A stretch of 64,000 bases of DNA from Triangularia verruculosa (lineage: Eukaryota > Ascomycota > Sordariomycetes > Sordariales > Podosporaceae). The stretch covers positions 124,001 through 188,000 of the forward strand of contig MU863934.1 in assembly GCA_033296885.1 (NCBI GenBank). Reading direction: 5' to 3'. Shown in pieces: positions 44,997 to 57,444 of the stretch (position 1 is its first letter; each line of letters opens with the position of its first letter). The notes below the pieces were generated by a model. It saw only the letters and a list, made by a program, of their open reading frames with translations. It was not told the DNA's origin and ran no database searches. The position numbers and the translations under genes were made by a program.

Positions 44997-45665
44997 AGTA
45001 ACCTAGCCAGTCGGGAAATCGGGGTGTGTGTAGCTGATGAGAGAGTACCCGGCAGAATGGGAGGTGTAGAATAACCTGGACGCAATGAATATCGCTATGG
45101 AGAGCGGCGAGGGCCTCGGAAGGGAAGGTCCACGGACAAGTGCGGAACGTCTGAGGTTTGGCTGTGTATTTCACTGACTACCTTAGCTATTGAGAAAATG
45201 CAGGTTAACATTCACACCATCTCAATTGCTGTTGCTCAATCTAGCTACCACTCCTATTCTAGCCTTCAAAGCTCAATGGACGCACCATCCTCATTTCATG
45301 TGTATATTTAGCAAACACTTATATCTCATCTCATAAACAAGGTCATCACATCATAACCAAAATCAGCCACCCACATTACCATGTATGCTGCTGTTGCACC
45401 CAAAAAGAGAAGCTCAAACAAAGAAACCCGCAACCAATCATAACCCAAAATCCACCTCCCAAACGCCCATAGTCCAAACACACCGTCGCCGTTCAAATTG
45501 CTTCGCTTGCCCACTCGAAATGCTCGCTCAAGTCAAAGTAGCCAACATGGCCTTCATCAACCTTGGCGGAGGACCTATCACATCACCCACATGTCAGTCT
45601 CGCCCTTGCCACCATCCAAAAAGCAGTTGAAGAAAACGCACCGACTCCGGCAAACCGAGCACCGG
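44997..45665. other. Convergent intergenic region
   Basis: The 3' flanks of two facing genes; no credible ORF. Confidence 0.5.
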
Positions 45666-47345
45666 TTACCGGTTCCTCGGCACGCTAATAGACATCCTAC
45701 CTCGTTTGTCCTTCTCAATCCTCACTCCTCCCCTGGCGGGCTCCTCAATTGTTTCGATTTGCTCTTCGTACAGTACCAGCTCGCCCGTCGACAACCGCTC
45801 CGCCCTCACGAGGTCGCCGCGACTGCCGTGCCGTGAGTGCCTGGACTTTGATCTCTCTCGTCGCGCCAGCTGTCTTTCAAGGTGCCGAATCTCGGATCTA
45901 AGGTCTTCGTTCTCGTCGTAACGCCACGTATCCCGGGGAGGCTCGACAAGCGCCACCTCGCGCGGGCGAGCATCTACCACTACGGTTGGGAGTCCTCTGG
46001 ATGTGAGCGAGGTGTCATAGGACGTGGTCGTACCGTACGAGGTGGTCGTGTAGGAGCGTGCCGGGGACTGCTCGCGGATCATGGTTGTCTTGACAACCTC
46101 AACAGGCGGGGCTGGTGCGGGTGCGGGCTGGGCGTTGATAATGATCGGACCGTTACCGGCCGGGGCGGGCGGGTGTTGATGGTGGTAATGCACGGCGGGC
46201 GGAGGGGCCGTTGAGTGGTACTCGACTATCTCTGTTCGACGTTCCTCAATGATATCACCAGCGCTGGACCGCGCAGCCAAGATCTCCAACTCGCCTGGGA
46301 ATGTTACTTTCTTGTCCGGGTAGGAAAGAAGTGGGGCGGGCATACTCTTCTTATAATCGTCGCTCAGCTTCAGCAAGTCATCAATATTCTTTTGGCCAAG
46401 AGCCTTCTGGACGATGATGGTGTTTCCCTGCATGGACGGTCAGTAACCGGTGCACTCGCAATCTGCTCACTGCTAACGTACCTCTTCAACAAATGGATAA
46501 CCAAGCTCAATGAGGGCTCGCTTAGAGACCAGGCGTGCCGGGATGCGGGTCTTGCCCTTCTTCGGATACTCGCTTCTAGCAGTGAGACTGGTACCGCCGC
46601 TGCTGCTCGAGGAGCTGCTTCTGCTGGACGACCTCGATCTTCCACGGCGGCTCCGCGTTCTCGACTCTCGACTCCGAGATCTGAGACGGGTGTGAATCAC
46701 CTCCCTTTCGTGCACTCGGCCGGGATGGTCATGGTAATGGTCATCGACGTGGATCTCGTCGTAGTATTCCCGCTCGGCATACACTCTGGGAGGAGGCAAG
46801 GCTCGGGAGCGGGGCAGCGGTCTGTGGCTCTCGGCATATGGAGGAACGCTGTGGTCCTGACGGCGGGCTGGGGGTCCGTATTCCTCGCGCTCGTAGTAGC
46901 CGCGGGGTCTGCGATCAAAAGTATCCAGGCTCGATTGCCGTCTCAAAAGTCGTCCGGGACGGGGTGCAGGTGACGGGCTGCGATACCTTATCTCCTTATC
47001 GATCACGACCGATCTGCGTTCTACCTCACTCTCAGGCGAAGGCCGGCGTCGAAGAATGCTGCGTGGTTGCTCGTCATCATAGATGACTCGGCGACGTTCC
47101 CGGATCATGGTCTCGTCGTCGTCATAAGGTGCCCGGGAGCGCCTGTCGACAGAAGGGGCACGCTCGCGCGGGGCAGGGCGGGACGACATACGACGCTCGC
47201 GCTCATACACATAGTCGTCGTCGTCTTCGAAGCGCTCACGGAGCTCGCTGAACCGATCGCGGTCTCTTTCGTACTCGAAGCGGCCCCTTTCAAAGCGGTC
47301 GGGGCGCTCGCGAACAAGGTCGGGAGCAGATGTCCGGTGAGCCAT
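45666..47345 (-). CDS. DUF8035-type Arg/Ser-rich protein, 541 aa
   Basis: The ATG at 47345 (MAHRTSAPDLVRERPDRFER) is chosen over open frame upstream. Exon 1 (47345-46482) and exon 2 (46427-45666) join in phase 0 over a 54-bp intron (GTACGT, TACTGAC branch, CATGCAG). The N-terminal half is dominated by Arg/Glu/Asp/Tyr blocks and an SR-rich stretch (RSRSRESRTRSRRGRSR, then a Ser run). The join creates the conserved core KTRIPARLVSKRAL-IELGYPFVEE-GNTIIVQKALGQKNIDDLL-KLSDDYKKS. I associate this core with the fungal domain of unknown function DUF8035. The second exon continues with His/Pro-rich disorder and a C-terminal charged coiled coil (DLRSEIRHLERQLARRERSK). SR content suggests an RNA-related or nuclear role, but function is unknown. 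Confidence 0.88.
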
Positions 47346-49101
47346 CGCAAGGTTTTGGTGGTCTGAAAGGTGACTCGAACTGGTGGAGCACTGCGAGCGG
47401 ACAAGTGCGGGGGTGTTCGGCAGATCACAGGCCAAGGGAGACGGCAGATTCAGGGTCCAAAGGGATATTTCAATCCAGGAAGACTGAGGTTCGGACGCAC
47501 AGGGAAAACGGGAGCTTCGAGAGGTTTCGACAAAAAAGACGGTGGAGGGGGTGCGTGGGGTCGGCTGTTCAAGGTTTCGACGGTCTCAGGTCCAAGATGT
47601 TGGTCCGATGACGACACAGAATGGATGGATCCAAAATAGCCTGCGCCAGGGGAGGGGGGCCAAGACGCGAAGTGGACTGTGCGTCCCTGCTCGACTGCCG
47701 CTGTTTTTTTCTTGGATGCAACCGAACGGCAAAGCAGAGATCGCTGTTCTGTTGCAGAAGGAACCGATGCGCTCTCGCCGCTCAGGTGCTGCGTTTGGGA
47801 TTTCGATATGTTGGTCTCAAAAGACAGCAGTTTCGTCCGACGTCGTTGATGTCTCACAGACAGGGGAAACCGTGCTCACAGTGCACCGTTGGAGGCTTCA
47901 GGTAGGCTGTACCTATCGTGGGGCTTGGGTCAAGCAGAAGGCCGTGAGCAGATGTGATCTACCCAGCCATTTTATTTCTTCGGCGAGGCTTTTCGTCCTT
48001 TTCTGTTCACGAAAGCAGGCGTTCGGATGTTGGGCTGCTGTATCGCCTAATGCAGGGATGGAAGGCAATTTTTTGGTGTGCCTTGAGGTGCTGCCCTGTG
48101 TGACTGAGCGCAGAGGTGTGGCCTCGGCCGCAAATACCGAGCAGATTCCACCGCTTGGCAATGGGAAGGCCCGAAAACCACAGGGTTCTTCCCAATGCTG
48201 GTTTCTACGTACAAGTCTTGGGCTTCACCTCCAAGCTGAACCCCAACAAGCCCTCATGCTCCCTGTTCACGATGAGAGCTACACAGAGAGGTCGTAACGG
48301 GACCTGTGAAAACCTCCCGCCCTCTGACACGCATTGTCCGGTTGTGATTTGACTCCATGTTTCTCCGACCAATGCTGTGTTTTGATCATGTTTGGGCTGT
48401 CTGTCATACTGTGCCTAATGACCCTGTGACTCCCACGAGGCGGAAGCTGGGCAGCACCGCCCTCATGTCAATATTGAAGCTGCCAAAGGTGATCACGAAC
48501 CCCATGCCTCCAAAGCCAGTCGCGATCCAGTCGTGATCGTCATTTCACTGGCAGGAGAAACGCACTTCGCCAGGGGACAAATGTGTGCCCAAAGGTCCTC
48601 GGGATGCCCTCTAGGCTGTATGATGACGTCGTGAGCAAGGGGTAAAGCTTCATTGTAATTGGTCCTCTTCCAGACAGAGCTAGCATCGAGTTGATGAGAC
48701 ATCCTCTAGCTCCCATGGGTCTCCCCCAGGTGCCGAAGGTGACACTGCCCAACTGCGCATCTCGTCTGCCCAGCTCTGCCCAGCGTAGCACAAACTTCAG
48801 GGAACGGGAAATCAGGGTCCTGGGGTCGATTGATCCAGTCACATGCACGATGGTGATGACGGAAAAGTGAAGAGTTATTGTAAAAATATGGCATGGGGTT
48901 TTTTTGGCCCCTCTTCGCCGTGTCTCATATACCATTTAGAACTGTTTTGGGTTCCAGATTACCTCAAAATACAACCAAGAAATTTTGTAAACCAAATGCA
49001 TCGCCCGTTTTCCCTAATTCACACACAACTCCGCAAATAATGGCCAAAAACACAAAAGAACGCCTCTCCGACAGCACTCAGCGACACTGAGGTACAGAAC
49101 C
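47346..49101. other. Intergenic, no convincing gene
   Basis: It contains a 251-codon plus frame (47542-48297), but its composition (many Cys, Trp, Arg; no motif; no conserved start context) is unlike the real genes here. It overlaps the likely promoter of the DUF8035 gene, so I treat it as chance. Confidence 0.5.
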
Positions 49102-50778
49102 TCACGCACCCGTCGCAAGCTCGGTGGTCTCTCCGTCTCTTACTTCCACGTGGAGCGCCTTGCCATTGGATTGTGTCTCGACAGGCCCCTCGTGAAGGTT
49201 AAGGTGGAAGCTGCGGATAATCGAGTCGGCATCGTCAATGGCAATTGGCCTGACATCGGCCAACGCCTTGATCTTGGTCGTTACCTCCTTGACCTGGTCA
49301 TCCGTCATCTCCAAGCCGAGCTGTCCGACTCTCGTCTTGACGGCGTTCCAGCCGGTGAGACGAGAAGCGAAGTGGACGTAACGAGTCAGACCGAAATCGG
49401 CAGGGTTGAGGATCTCGTAGGTGCTGGGGTTGTTGAGGATAGCCTTGGCGTGGATACCGGCCTTGTGAGTGAAGGCGCAGAAACCGGTGATGGGGTTGTT
49501 GAAGGGGGTGTTGATCTCGACAGCCTCGGCAACAAGATCCTCAAGCTCCTTGAGCTTGTGGAGCTTGTACTTGCTCTTGACGTACTCAGGGCTGGTGACA
49601 ACCATGCGAGCCATCAAACCACCAAGAGGGGTGATACCGTTGCGCTCGCCAATGCCGAGAACACTGGTGTCGATATGGGTAGCACCGGCCTCGAGAGCGC
49701 AGTAGGCGTTGGCGATACTGCAGCCGGTATCGTCGTGGAAGTGGGTCTCAATGTCGCAGGAAACGACGCCTCTGAGGGTACGGACAAGGTCGTAGACCTG
49801 TCTTGGGGAAGCGCAACCGACGGTATCGGCGATACCAACACGGTTGACACCGACCTTGTCGACGGCGCGGTAGAGGGAGAGGAGGTCGACGAGATCGGAA
49901 CGGAAGGAATCCTCACTGGAGACTGTCGGATTGTCAGCATTTCTCTACTCCACATGATCTGCTTGTGCGGCAAGCATCGGTTTCGATCCACTTGACCGAT
50001 GGCGTCATGGAAAACAGGAACATGGGCTGAAAGGCAAAGGAATGACTCACAGCGAACCTCGAGGCCCTTGGACTTGATGTACTCGATCACCTCGATGGCG
50101 GTCTTCTCAATGTAGGCCATATCCTTGCCGTGGCTGTGTTCCCGGAGGAAGCTGGAGGTGCCAATGACGACGTCAAGGCCGTCAACACCGGTCTCGACAG
50201 CGATTCTAGCATCGCGCATGTCGCAGCGGACGTCTGGTGGATGTCAGTAAGGGAGCCCTCCGTGAAACCCACTGGCGGTCACTCACGGGTAAGGATCTTG
50301 GCCTTGAGGCCGAGCTTGCAGATGGCCTCGCAATCCTTGCGAGACTGCTCAGAAGCGGCGGGAGAGGTCAACTCAATATAGTCAACACCGAAGTCATCGA
50401 GAGCCTTGGCACTGAAGGGGAAGTGATGTTAGAAATGGAATCGCTGAGAGAGCGCCCAAGGGCAGTGGCGGGGGGAGGGACACCAACATCTTGATCTTGG
50501 TCTCGGTATCAAAGTAGGCATTGGCGAATTGTTCACCCTCGCGAAGAGTGGACTCGATAATCTTGAAGCGGCCGACGTTGGAGAGGAAGTCGCCTACTGG
50601 CTGGTAGGGGTTGGTGCGGAAGTTGGCGCCCTAATCATCACCATCAGTGTTAGTCGTCTGTGTCTGTCGCAAAAACATCACCACCACAAGGGAACAGTTT
50701 GCGACAGGGCACACATACCCCATTGGGAGCACCGTTTGTGCCATTGGCGGCGGCGTTTGTGTTGTTGGTCTGGCTCAT
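49102..50778 (-). CDS. Homocitrate synthase (alpha-aminoadipate lysine biosynthesis), 443 aa
   Basis: Exons are 50778-50719, 50630-50488, 50411-50287, 50233-50051 and 49922-49102, totalling 1332 nt with all phases consistent. Intron donors are GTATGT, GTTGGT, GTGAGT and GTGAGT. The enzyme condenses acetyl-CoA and 2-oxoglutarate, the committed and lysine-inhibited step of fungal lysine synthesis. It corresponds to yeast LYS20/LYS21. Seen: FKIIESTLREGEQFANAYF, with the metal/substrate Arg-Glu; GVDYIELTSPAASEQSRKD; GVNRVGIADTVG; metal His pair in ETHFHDDTG; GIGERNGITPLGGL; and HKAGIHAKAI near the C-terminal domain. An Asn/Ala/Gly-rich 20-residue first exon precedes the TIM barrel. A Gcn4/CPC1-type TGAGTCA lies about 155 bp upstream, fitting amino-acid-starvation control. 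Confidence 0.95.
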
Positions 50779-50930
50779 TGTGTCTGGAGTCTGTCTGGGG
50801 GGTGTTGCTGCAATCGCAATGGTTCGGGAGGCAGTAAAAGAATGTATAGAGATCAAAAACAAAAATGCCAATCAACAGCTTCCCGATGTCGCTGAAATAG
50901 TCGGCGCGGTCCGCCCCTCTCAAACCTGAA

Positions 50931-50937
50931 TGAGTCA
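50931..50937. promoter_or_regulatory. CPC1/Gcn4-type element TGAGTCA
   Basis: A perfect bZIP half-palindrome (TGA-G-TCA) lies about 155 bp upstream of the homocitrate synthase ATG, on the promoter side. In filamentous fungi CPC1/CpcA activates amino-acid biosynthetic genes through this sequence. Confidence 0.5.
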
Positions 50938-52196
50938 ATCAGAGTTTTTTTCGTCGGCAGCTGCCATCGACCCCGCAAGTGGCACAAAAGGAAACGCTCT
51001 AATACACAGTACACGACCCTACAGCCCGCCCAGTAAAAAAAAAGTAGGCTTGATTGGCCAAACACGCTGAAAACGGCCAAGAACATAACGTCACAAGGGC
51101 TGTCTGGGGGGGCCTTTTTATCCGCCGCTTTTCTTTTCCCCCTTCGAACATTGACCTCGATCGAGATATCTTCAGGCCCCATGTTTCCATTCCTCTAATC
51201 CCTACGAGGACCAAGAATTTCCGTCTATCATCAACCGGCCGAGGAGGCAAACATACATACACACAGTGCTAATGAGACGCTCACGCGACAGGTACGCATT
51301 TGCAGCAACGTCGTACACGTAGCCGTGGGCGGTCAATATAAAAAAGTTGCAACGCTACCTCCGCGCTCCCCAAGTGCCTGGACACAGCTTCCGACGACCC
51401 CCTGTCCATGCTTGATTGACTAACACACTTGCGAGCATGTGTCATCGAGGAATTGGGTGTGTCTGTGTTTGCTGTTCCCCCGACCCTTCCGCCAAACATG
51501 GCGAGTGCACCGTGCAGTACAAAGTCATTGTTCCTGCGACAGGAAGCTAAGGTACCAGCCATTCCATGTTCCCACTTGAAAAGAACCTGGAAGAGACGTT
51601 TCGGCATTGGGTCTCGATAGCGCACCGGGTAGGAACATCCACGACGTCCTCCATCAGCGGGGTTTGCAGTTTGCAAGTTAAAGAAACCGGTCAACCCAGC
51701 GCCCAGAGCCCCGCACCTCCATCCATCTTGGCCTTGCCCCGCGCTAGCGTCAGGCCGGGATGCCGATGGCATGGGCTGGCTCGAGCTCTCACATGGCTGG
51801 CTCGTGCTTCTCGCCTGCTGAAAATCCGGGGCAGAAGGGTGGAGGGGTTTCAGGTCGGGGGCAGGCAAACACCTGTTCACCACCACTGTCCTTATCCTAA
51901 CGACCTGCATCCATCGGCCGCCTTGACACCGTGGAAACCCGATACCCGGCCGGAACCCGCCTTGACGTTACACCGGCGATCCCGTTTGATGCCGTCCTCG
52001 CGACTTCTTTTCGCGGGCCTCTCTTTGCCATTAAGCCCAGAGCCGTGTCGTCAGATCATCAGTCGTGGCTGGACTCGGCGCTAGGCGGGTTGGCAACCGT
52101 CGCTGAGGGCGTGGCCTGATCTCTCTGCAGCCTGCAACCTTTCGATTCCTCTGCGACTGTTGCATGCGTTGGGAACCTGATGTGGCCGAGTCCAAC
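50938..52196. other. Divergent intergenic region
   Basis: This lies between homocitrate synthase (minus) and the TANGO2-like gene (plus). Frames at 51281-51910 (minus) and 51566-52084 (plus) overlap each other and have no motifs. No gene called. Confidence 0.5.
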
Positions 52197-52204
52197 TATA
52201 AATA
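52197..52204 (+). promoter_or_regulatory. TATA box (TATAAATA)
   Basis: A perfect TATAAATA lies 257 bp before the TANGO2-like ATG. A long pyrimidine-rich leader follows. Confidence 0.55.
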
Positions 52205-52453
52205 CGGAAGGCCCGCGGTTGAAGGCGTGGCAAGTGTCAGCCGTCCGTAATCATCTTTGGATAGTCCCAATCAGCAAGTCCAATCCAGACAGCACACAGA
52301 CTCGCACGCGTGCAACTCAACCTACATTCTCCATATATTGTCCCGTACCTGTGACGATCCATCCCCGTCCCACCTATCTATACTCTCAACATATTTATAC
52401 CCTATCTGTAGCCCAACTTCCGTCCAACACATTTCTCTCTTTCAGCCGGCAAA

Positions 52454-53581
52454 ATGTGTATAGTGCTACTTTCAACATCCCATCCCAAATACGCTCTGGT
52501 CGTCGCCGACAACCGAGACGAATACATCCTGCGCCCAACGAGCAGACCCCACTGGTGGAAGGCTATCCCAGAAATCCCCGCCACAAACGGTTCAGCCAAC
52601 GGATCAGTGAAAGCCGCTCCACCGGTCGAGGTCGAAGTTCTCTCCAGTCGAGATCTCCAGCGGGCCGAGCAAGGAACATGGCTCGGCATCACCAAGGGCG
52701 GAAACTTTGCCGTCCTTACGAATTACCGGGAAACGGACACCCACGATGCTGCCCACCCTGTCCACGGCAAGCGCAGCCGCGGAGGCATGGTGACGGCATG
52801 GCTTGGCGCCGACCCGGCAGAATCGACAGAGCAGTTTGTTCACCGCATGCTCAAAGACGGTGGAGTAAAAGGAGTCGGCGGCTTCTCGCTGATCTGTGGA
52901 AAGCTTCGAAAGGCTAGGGATGACAGCAACAACATCGAGCCGCTCGCCATCATCTCCAACCGCTGCGACCACGTCGGGCATGTCCCATGGATCTGCGGAG
53001 AGCGCAACTCCGTTCAAGGCCTGAGCAACGCCACCTATCTTCACCCAGAACAAGAAGACAAAGAAACCAAGCTATGGCCCAAGATTCGGGAAGGACGTGA
53101 GGCACTGATCCGTGTCGTCAACGAAAAAAGCGACGAAAGGGAACTTCAAGACGCCCTATTCGCCACCTTGGACGCCGACAAATTTCCCTCAAACCACACC
53201 ATGGACCTCGAGGAAGGCATCCCGCTCCTCAAAGACTCAGTCTTCATCCCCGCATTTGGCGGTAAGGCACACCAAGAGGAAATGGAACAGGCCAGAAAAC
53301 GGGGGCTAGTCAAGCAAACGGAGCAACGCGACTCACCAGCCGCCGAAGCCCTGACCATCGTCGCCCGCCCAGACGACCAGCCCAACGGTTTCCAAACCGG
53401 ACTCTACGGCACCCAACGGCAGACCATCATCCTCGTGGACTGGGACGGCAACGTCACCTACACCGAAAGAGCACTGTGGGATGCCCACGGGAACCCCATC
53501 CCGCGGGGGTCCGGGGACGAAACGTTTAGGTTCAAGATTGAGGGCTGGGAAAACAAACAGGATGAGCAGCTCTGCAACTAG
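52454..53581 (+). CDS. TANGO2/NRDE-domain protein, 375 aa
   Basis: Single exon from ATG at 52454. The N terminus MCIVLLSTSHPKYALVVADNRDEYILRPT contains the family's signature NRDE tetrapeptide (residues 20-23) and the family-typical Met-Cys start. Later landmarks: EQGTWLGITKGGNFAVLTNYRE, RGGMVTAWLG, GVGGFSLICGKL, LAIISNRC, GLSNATYLHPEQ and YGTQRQTIILVDWDGNVTYTER. TANGO2 proteins are linked to Golgi organisation, secretion and mitochondrial/heme metabolism in animals and yeast; the fungal role is not settled. Length is slightly above the animal protein because of an Asn/Ser/Ala insertion (residues about 45-58). No signal peptide or membrane helix. Strong C-ending codon bias. Confidence 0.92.
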   Translation: MCIVLLSTSHPKYALVVADNRDEYILRPTSRPHWWKAIPEIPATNGSANGSVKAAPPVEVEVLSSRDLQRAEQGTWLGITKGGNFAVLTNYRETDTHDAAHPVHGKRSRGGMVTAWLGADPAESTEQFVHRMLKDGGVKGVGGFSLICGKLRKARDDSNNIEPLAIISNRCDHVGHVPWICGERNSVQGLSNATYLHPEQEDKETKLWPKIREGREALIRVVNEKSDERELQDALFATLDADKFPSNHTMDLEEGIPLLKDSVFIPAFGGKAHQEEMEQARKRGLVKQTEQRDSPAAEALTIVARPDDQPNGFQTGLYGTQRQTIILVDWDGNVTYTERALWDAHGNPIPRGSGDETFRFKIEGWENKQDEQLCN

Positions 53582-54510
53582 CTTTGTGCAGCGTCTCAGA
53601 CTGGATCCAACAGTTCGGTCGTCTCTATGTCGAGCTTCTGGTCGGTGAAATAAGAGAGGTGGGATGCAAAGAATGGTTTTAAGGGTAGGAGGGAGGTATG
53701 GGCACCTGATAGAGAGTTGGGAATACTTTTTGGATAGCGGTTTTTACACTTATTATTTCACTTTAGAAGCTGGTTAATTTGTATCTGAATTTATTTTACG
53801 CCATATCCGCCTCAAATACCTATCCATTATCATACCATCTCGACAGCATGGCCCATGATCAGAGGGGCGACCCTTCGGCATCTACTTCAGTGCTTCAGCA
53901 AGCCAGATAATGGTAAAAGACTGGCTGTTTGTCACTCTGGGCATGTGATATAGGACACAAATCGAAAACAAGTTACGGGAGGCCTCTAAAATGGCCAAGG
54001 GACGTCGATTTCAACTATTTTAAATTCATGTTGATTTGGGTATTCAGTTGTTTGAATCATGACTTACATCACAAACCTTCTGCGTATGTGCAAGCCTCAA
54101 CCAGATAGTGTCTTGCAGCTTCCCTTCTTCACTGTAGACAAAAAGGCTGGCACTGCAAAGCAGCTGAATAGGCTTTGAAGGATAGTCAATGGGCCTGAAA
54201 GGATCGGCACTGACTAGGTATCATGTCCTGGACAAAAAGCTGGCAATGCGAGGTGGGGATGTAGCATTGAAAGAGAGTAATAAGCCCCCAGTGTGCCTTC
54301 CTGACATCTCTCACCGGGTCCCGATACCCAAGGCAATGCCGACACCTTGTGAGGGAAGGTGCGTTCCATGTTCCTGATCCTCCTTGGGCCCAACCTGGAA
54401 CTTCCACCATCTTTTCCGTCCGCAACGATTGTAACCCCAAGCATGTGTTTCGTTGTGTCTGATATCCACGATCATTACTGCCTGCCCTCTTCCCGTTTTG
54501 GTGTGCAGCG
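53582..54510. other. Intergenic, no gene seen
   Basis: AT-richer 3' flank of the TANGO2-like gene and promoter of the next gene. Frames near 54186-54679 on both strands have no motifs. Confidence 0.5.
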
Positions 54511-56714
54511 ATGAGCAGAAGCAACCTGAACTACAGCGGAGCCTCCGACGAGAGCTCGGTTGATTCTGACAGCGACCACTGCTCCCCGAGAAACATTTAC
54601 AGCGTTGCACACGAGACCTCAAGAGAAGTCGACGGCATCTCTGGGAAACTCCACCAGCTCGACCTCCTTTCAGCGACAACCAAAGACATCGACGCCACTC
54701 TCAAAGGCCTCACCGCTGCACTTGCAATTCTTTTTGTTCTATTCGGTCGCATCCTGGTTGCAACGATTCGCGTTACCCTTCTCTCGTCTCACTCGACCTA
54801 CACTGTTCTGAAGTGCTCCCTTCAAGCCGACCTAGTGACATTCAAGCACGTCGCCAAACTCTGGCTTGTGTTTCTGTGCCAGGTTCTGAACCTGACAGGC
54901 GCGACAGTATTCGCCATTGTCTCTGTGGCCGTCGCTGCCGTCAAGATTCTCCTCCGGTCATGGAGCCGCCTCCCCGAAGACATGCCTGGAATACCCCCGG
55001 CTGGGTCCAAAGGCGGGCTTCAGCAAAGTCCACTCGTTCCGAATCGACGGCAAGAAAGTCAGCCTCCTCTACGAGGATACCAATCAGTGGACCTGTCGGC
55101 ACAGTCACTCGAAATGGCACGCCTTTCCTAGATACCGACCCGGCTCGACCTGTAGGCCTCTCCAAGTCAACAAGCAATCACCCACTTCCAACGCCATTCG
55201 TTACCACGATAGATTACAGCAGCATTGACAATAGGCATATGGCAGAAAATCAGAGGCCTGCGGACAATACCACCATACCTCAGCCTCGACGTGGATTACT
55301 TCCCAAATCCAGAACCTTCAGTGTTCTTTCCAGCATCACTAACTCGTTGTCACGTTCCTCCCTTATCCATCATGGCAGTATCAGTCGAAACGATAGCTCT
55401 CACTCTTCCCAAGCGCGGACCGCCTCACCCGCTATCACCATTTCCAGAAAGACAGTGCCGACGACATCTGCCAGGCGTTCTATGGAGCCACTTTTGACAG
55501 AGACTGATTGTCGAACGGAACAATTTTACCAGGGACAGGGCTCCCATATGCCAGACAATCCCCGCTTTGTCACCACAGCAATGCCCTCTCAGTATTGGTC
55601 GGGTCGTTTCGCGGCTCTGCATGACAAGTTCCACAATGAGGTGCTGCTCGGGCGGAATCTCAACATCGTCGTCAAAGCCCAGACAAGCCATTCTGGCGAG
55701 GTGTCGGACAACAACAGCACCGCAACTCGTGCAGCAGCTGCTCAAAACAATCCTTCAGCTTCAGCATATTCCGTCAATCGACCAGCACCACAGCTTGCAG
55801 GTTTAGCTAGGTATAATCAGGGGATGTCTCAGCACCCTGCCACCAAGAACTTGTCTCCTCGTCCACCTGTAAGCCGCATACCACAGTCTGCTACGAGCGG
55901 AGCCATTCTCCAAACGACACCTTACTCGACACGTATCCGTGAGCCGCCCGGGTCCGCAACTAGCACCCGAATGGCATATTATCACAAGCCCTTTTCTTCT
56001 CGACCGCCGTCATATGAGCAGTCAATCGCCCCTGGAACGGCGACAGCGCCCGTGTCGCCTATTTTTGAAGGGTCTACAGATTCTCTACTCCCACCGCCAC
56101 CTCTGCCAACGTTGGGCTGTCCAGGACCCAAGAGATCCCATCTCACTGGCTGTCATGTCAACAGCCAAGACTATAACTCGAGCTTGAGCAGCAGCGATGA
56201 AAACACCCCAAACTTGGAGAGGAGTAGTGTGCAAGAGGCTATGGCTTCCATTGCAGTTAATAGTGCTGCTACTCTGACAGATGACGATGCGCGCTGTCGC
56301 CGGGTGTTGATTCACTTGGAGGCGATGTGTGTGACGGAGACAGCAAGGGAGTCGCTTCGGGCGTGGAGGATTGCTTATGCGAGGAAGACGCAGCGGGCGG
56401 TGCTGCTGCCTTGCGGGGAGACGCTTGAGGACAGACGGGGAGCAGAGAGGGAGAGACAGCACCTGATTCATGGGCTGGGAAGAGGAAGGGAGATTGTGAG
56501 GAAGTTGACGAGGAGTTTGGTTGGGGCTGCTACGGGGGGGCATGGTACGGAGGAGAGGGGTTCGGTGGCTGGTCCGCAGAGGGTGGTGGTACGGACCGGT
56601 GGTGGTGGGTATTCTCATGCTCATCATTCGAGTGTGTATGTGAGGCATGCTGAGAGGATACTGGAGGCGGGCGAGGGAAGGAGGAGGGGCAGGATGATGA
56701 TGGGGATGATGTGA
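54511..56714 (+). CDS. Membrane-anchored Ser-rich hypothetical protein, reading frame broken near 55.0-55.1 kb
   Basis: From the ATG at 54511 the first frame encodes an acidic Ser/Asp-rich start, then two likely membrane helices (LKGLTAALAILFVLFGRIL; VLNLTGATVFAIVSVAVAA). It continues to a stop at 55131. The rest of the protein (Ser/Thr/Pro-rich, then SQYWSGRFAALHDKFHNEVL, RRVLIHLEAMCVTETARES and a basic tail ending MMMGMM) lies in another frame ending at 56714. Between them the third frame carries the most protein-like stretch (GFSKVHSFRIDGKKVSLLYE, about 55016-55090). So the coding path seems to go through all three frames within about 100 bp. I see no good intron signals there. Two small indels, real or from sequencing, are the simplest explanation. 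Function unknown. Confidence 0.5.
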
Positions 56715-57444
56715 CGAGAGGGATAGGGGGGTTTGATGATGAGGTTTATGAGATGATGTTTTTGTATGATTATTCGGTTACTAAAAGGCTTCCTGGGGTT
56801 AAGTAGGGTGAAGGTGGAAGGGGGAAACGGGAAATGGAGAGCATGCCGATGTGTGTTGTTGTACGACTTTGATACTTTATTGTGGGGGATAGCATTTATT
56901 GGCTCGGTTTAACTCGATGAGTTCAGACATGTCTAAATATGTTCCTGCGACGTTTCTAGAAATGGGCAGAGTTCGTTTGTACTGGCCAATATCTTGGCCC
57001 CAGGATTCTGATGACACGGCACGTGGTGAGCAGCCGAATAGGGACTGCAATGTCACCCACAAGCTTCAAAGTCATCATCCGAGAAGGCTGGACGGGAAGT
57101 AGATGTGCCCTCAAGGATGATGAATAGGCCCTCAAAGAAATGTTTTAGCCCCTGCCAATTTCTGAAGGCCTGTCAGCTAACTCGATGCCTACTGTTAACT
57201 TCACCGACATGTTCTCTTCAAGTGGCAGTCTCTTTCCTTTGTCTGTGAGATGTCCGCTTCGAGGTTTATGCTTGCTTCTCATGCATTCTCCAGGTATTTA
57301 TTTCTGTGTGGTAACACTTCTCCGTGATCAACATGTCAATATACACATGAAGCTCTCGATCATAATTACAGCAATCGGAATGAGCATATTTGCCTAATCA
57401 TCCGTCTTTACTATTCCTCCCCCCTGGTTATCGTGAACCTATTC
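56715..57444. other. Convergent intergenic region
   Basis: The 3' flanks of facing genes; no credible ORF. Confidence 0.5.

Noticed and set aside
47542..48297. 251-codon plus-strand frame
   Set aside because: Cys/Trp/Arg-rich shuffled composition, no domain, and it overlaps the likely promoter of the DUF8035 gene.
51281..52084. Overlapping frames on both strands between homocitrate synthase and the TANGO2-like gene
   Set aside because: Neither has motifs; the region is a divergent promoter.
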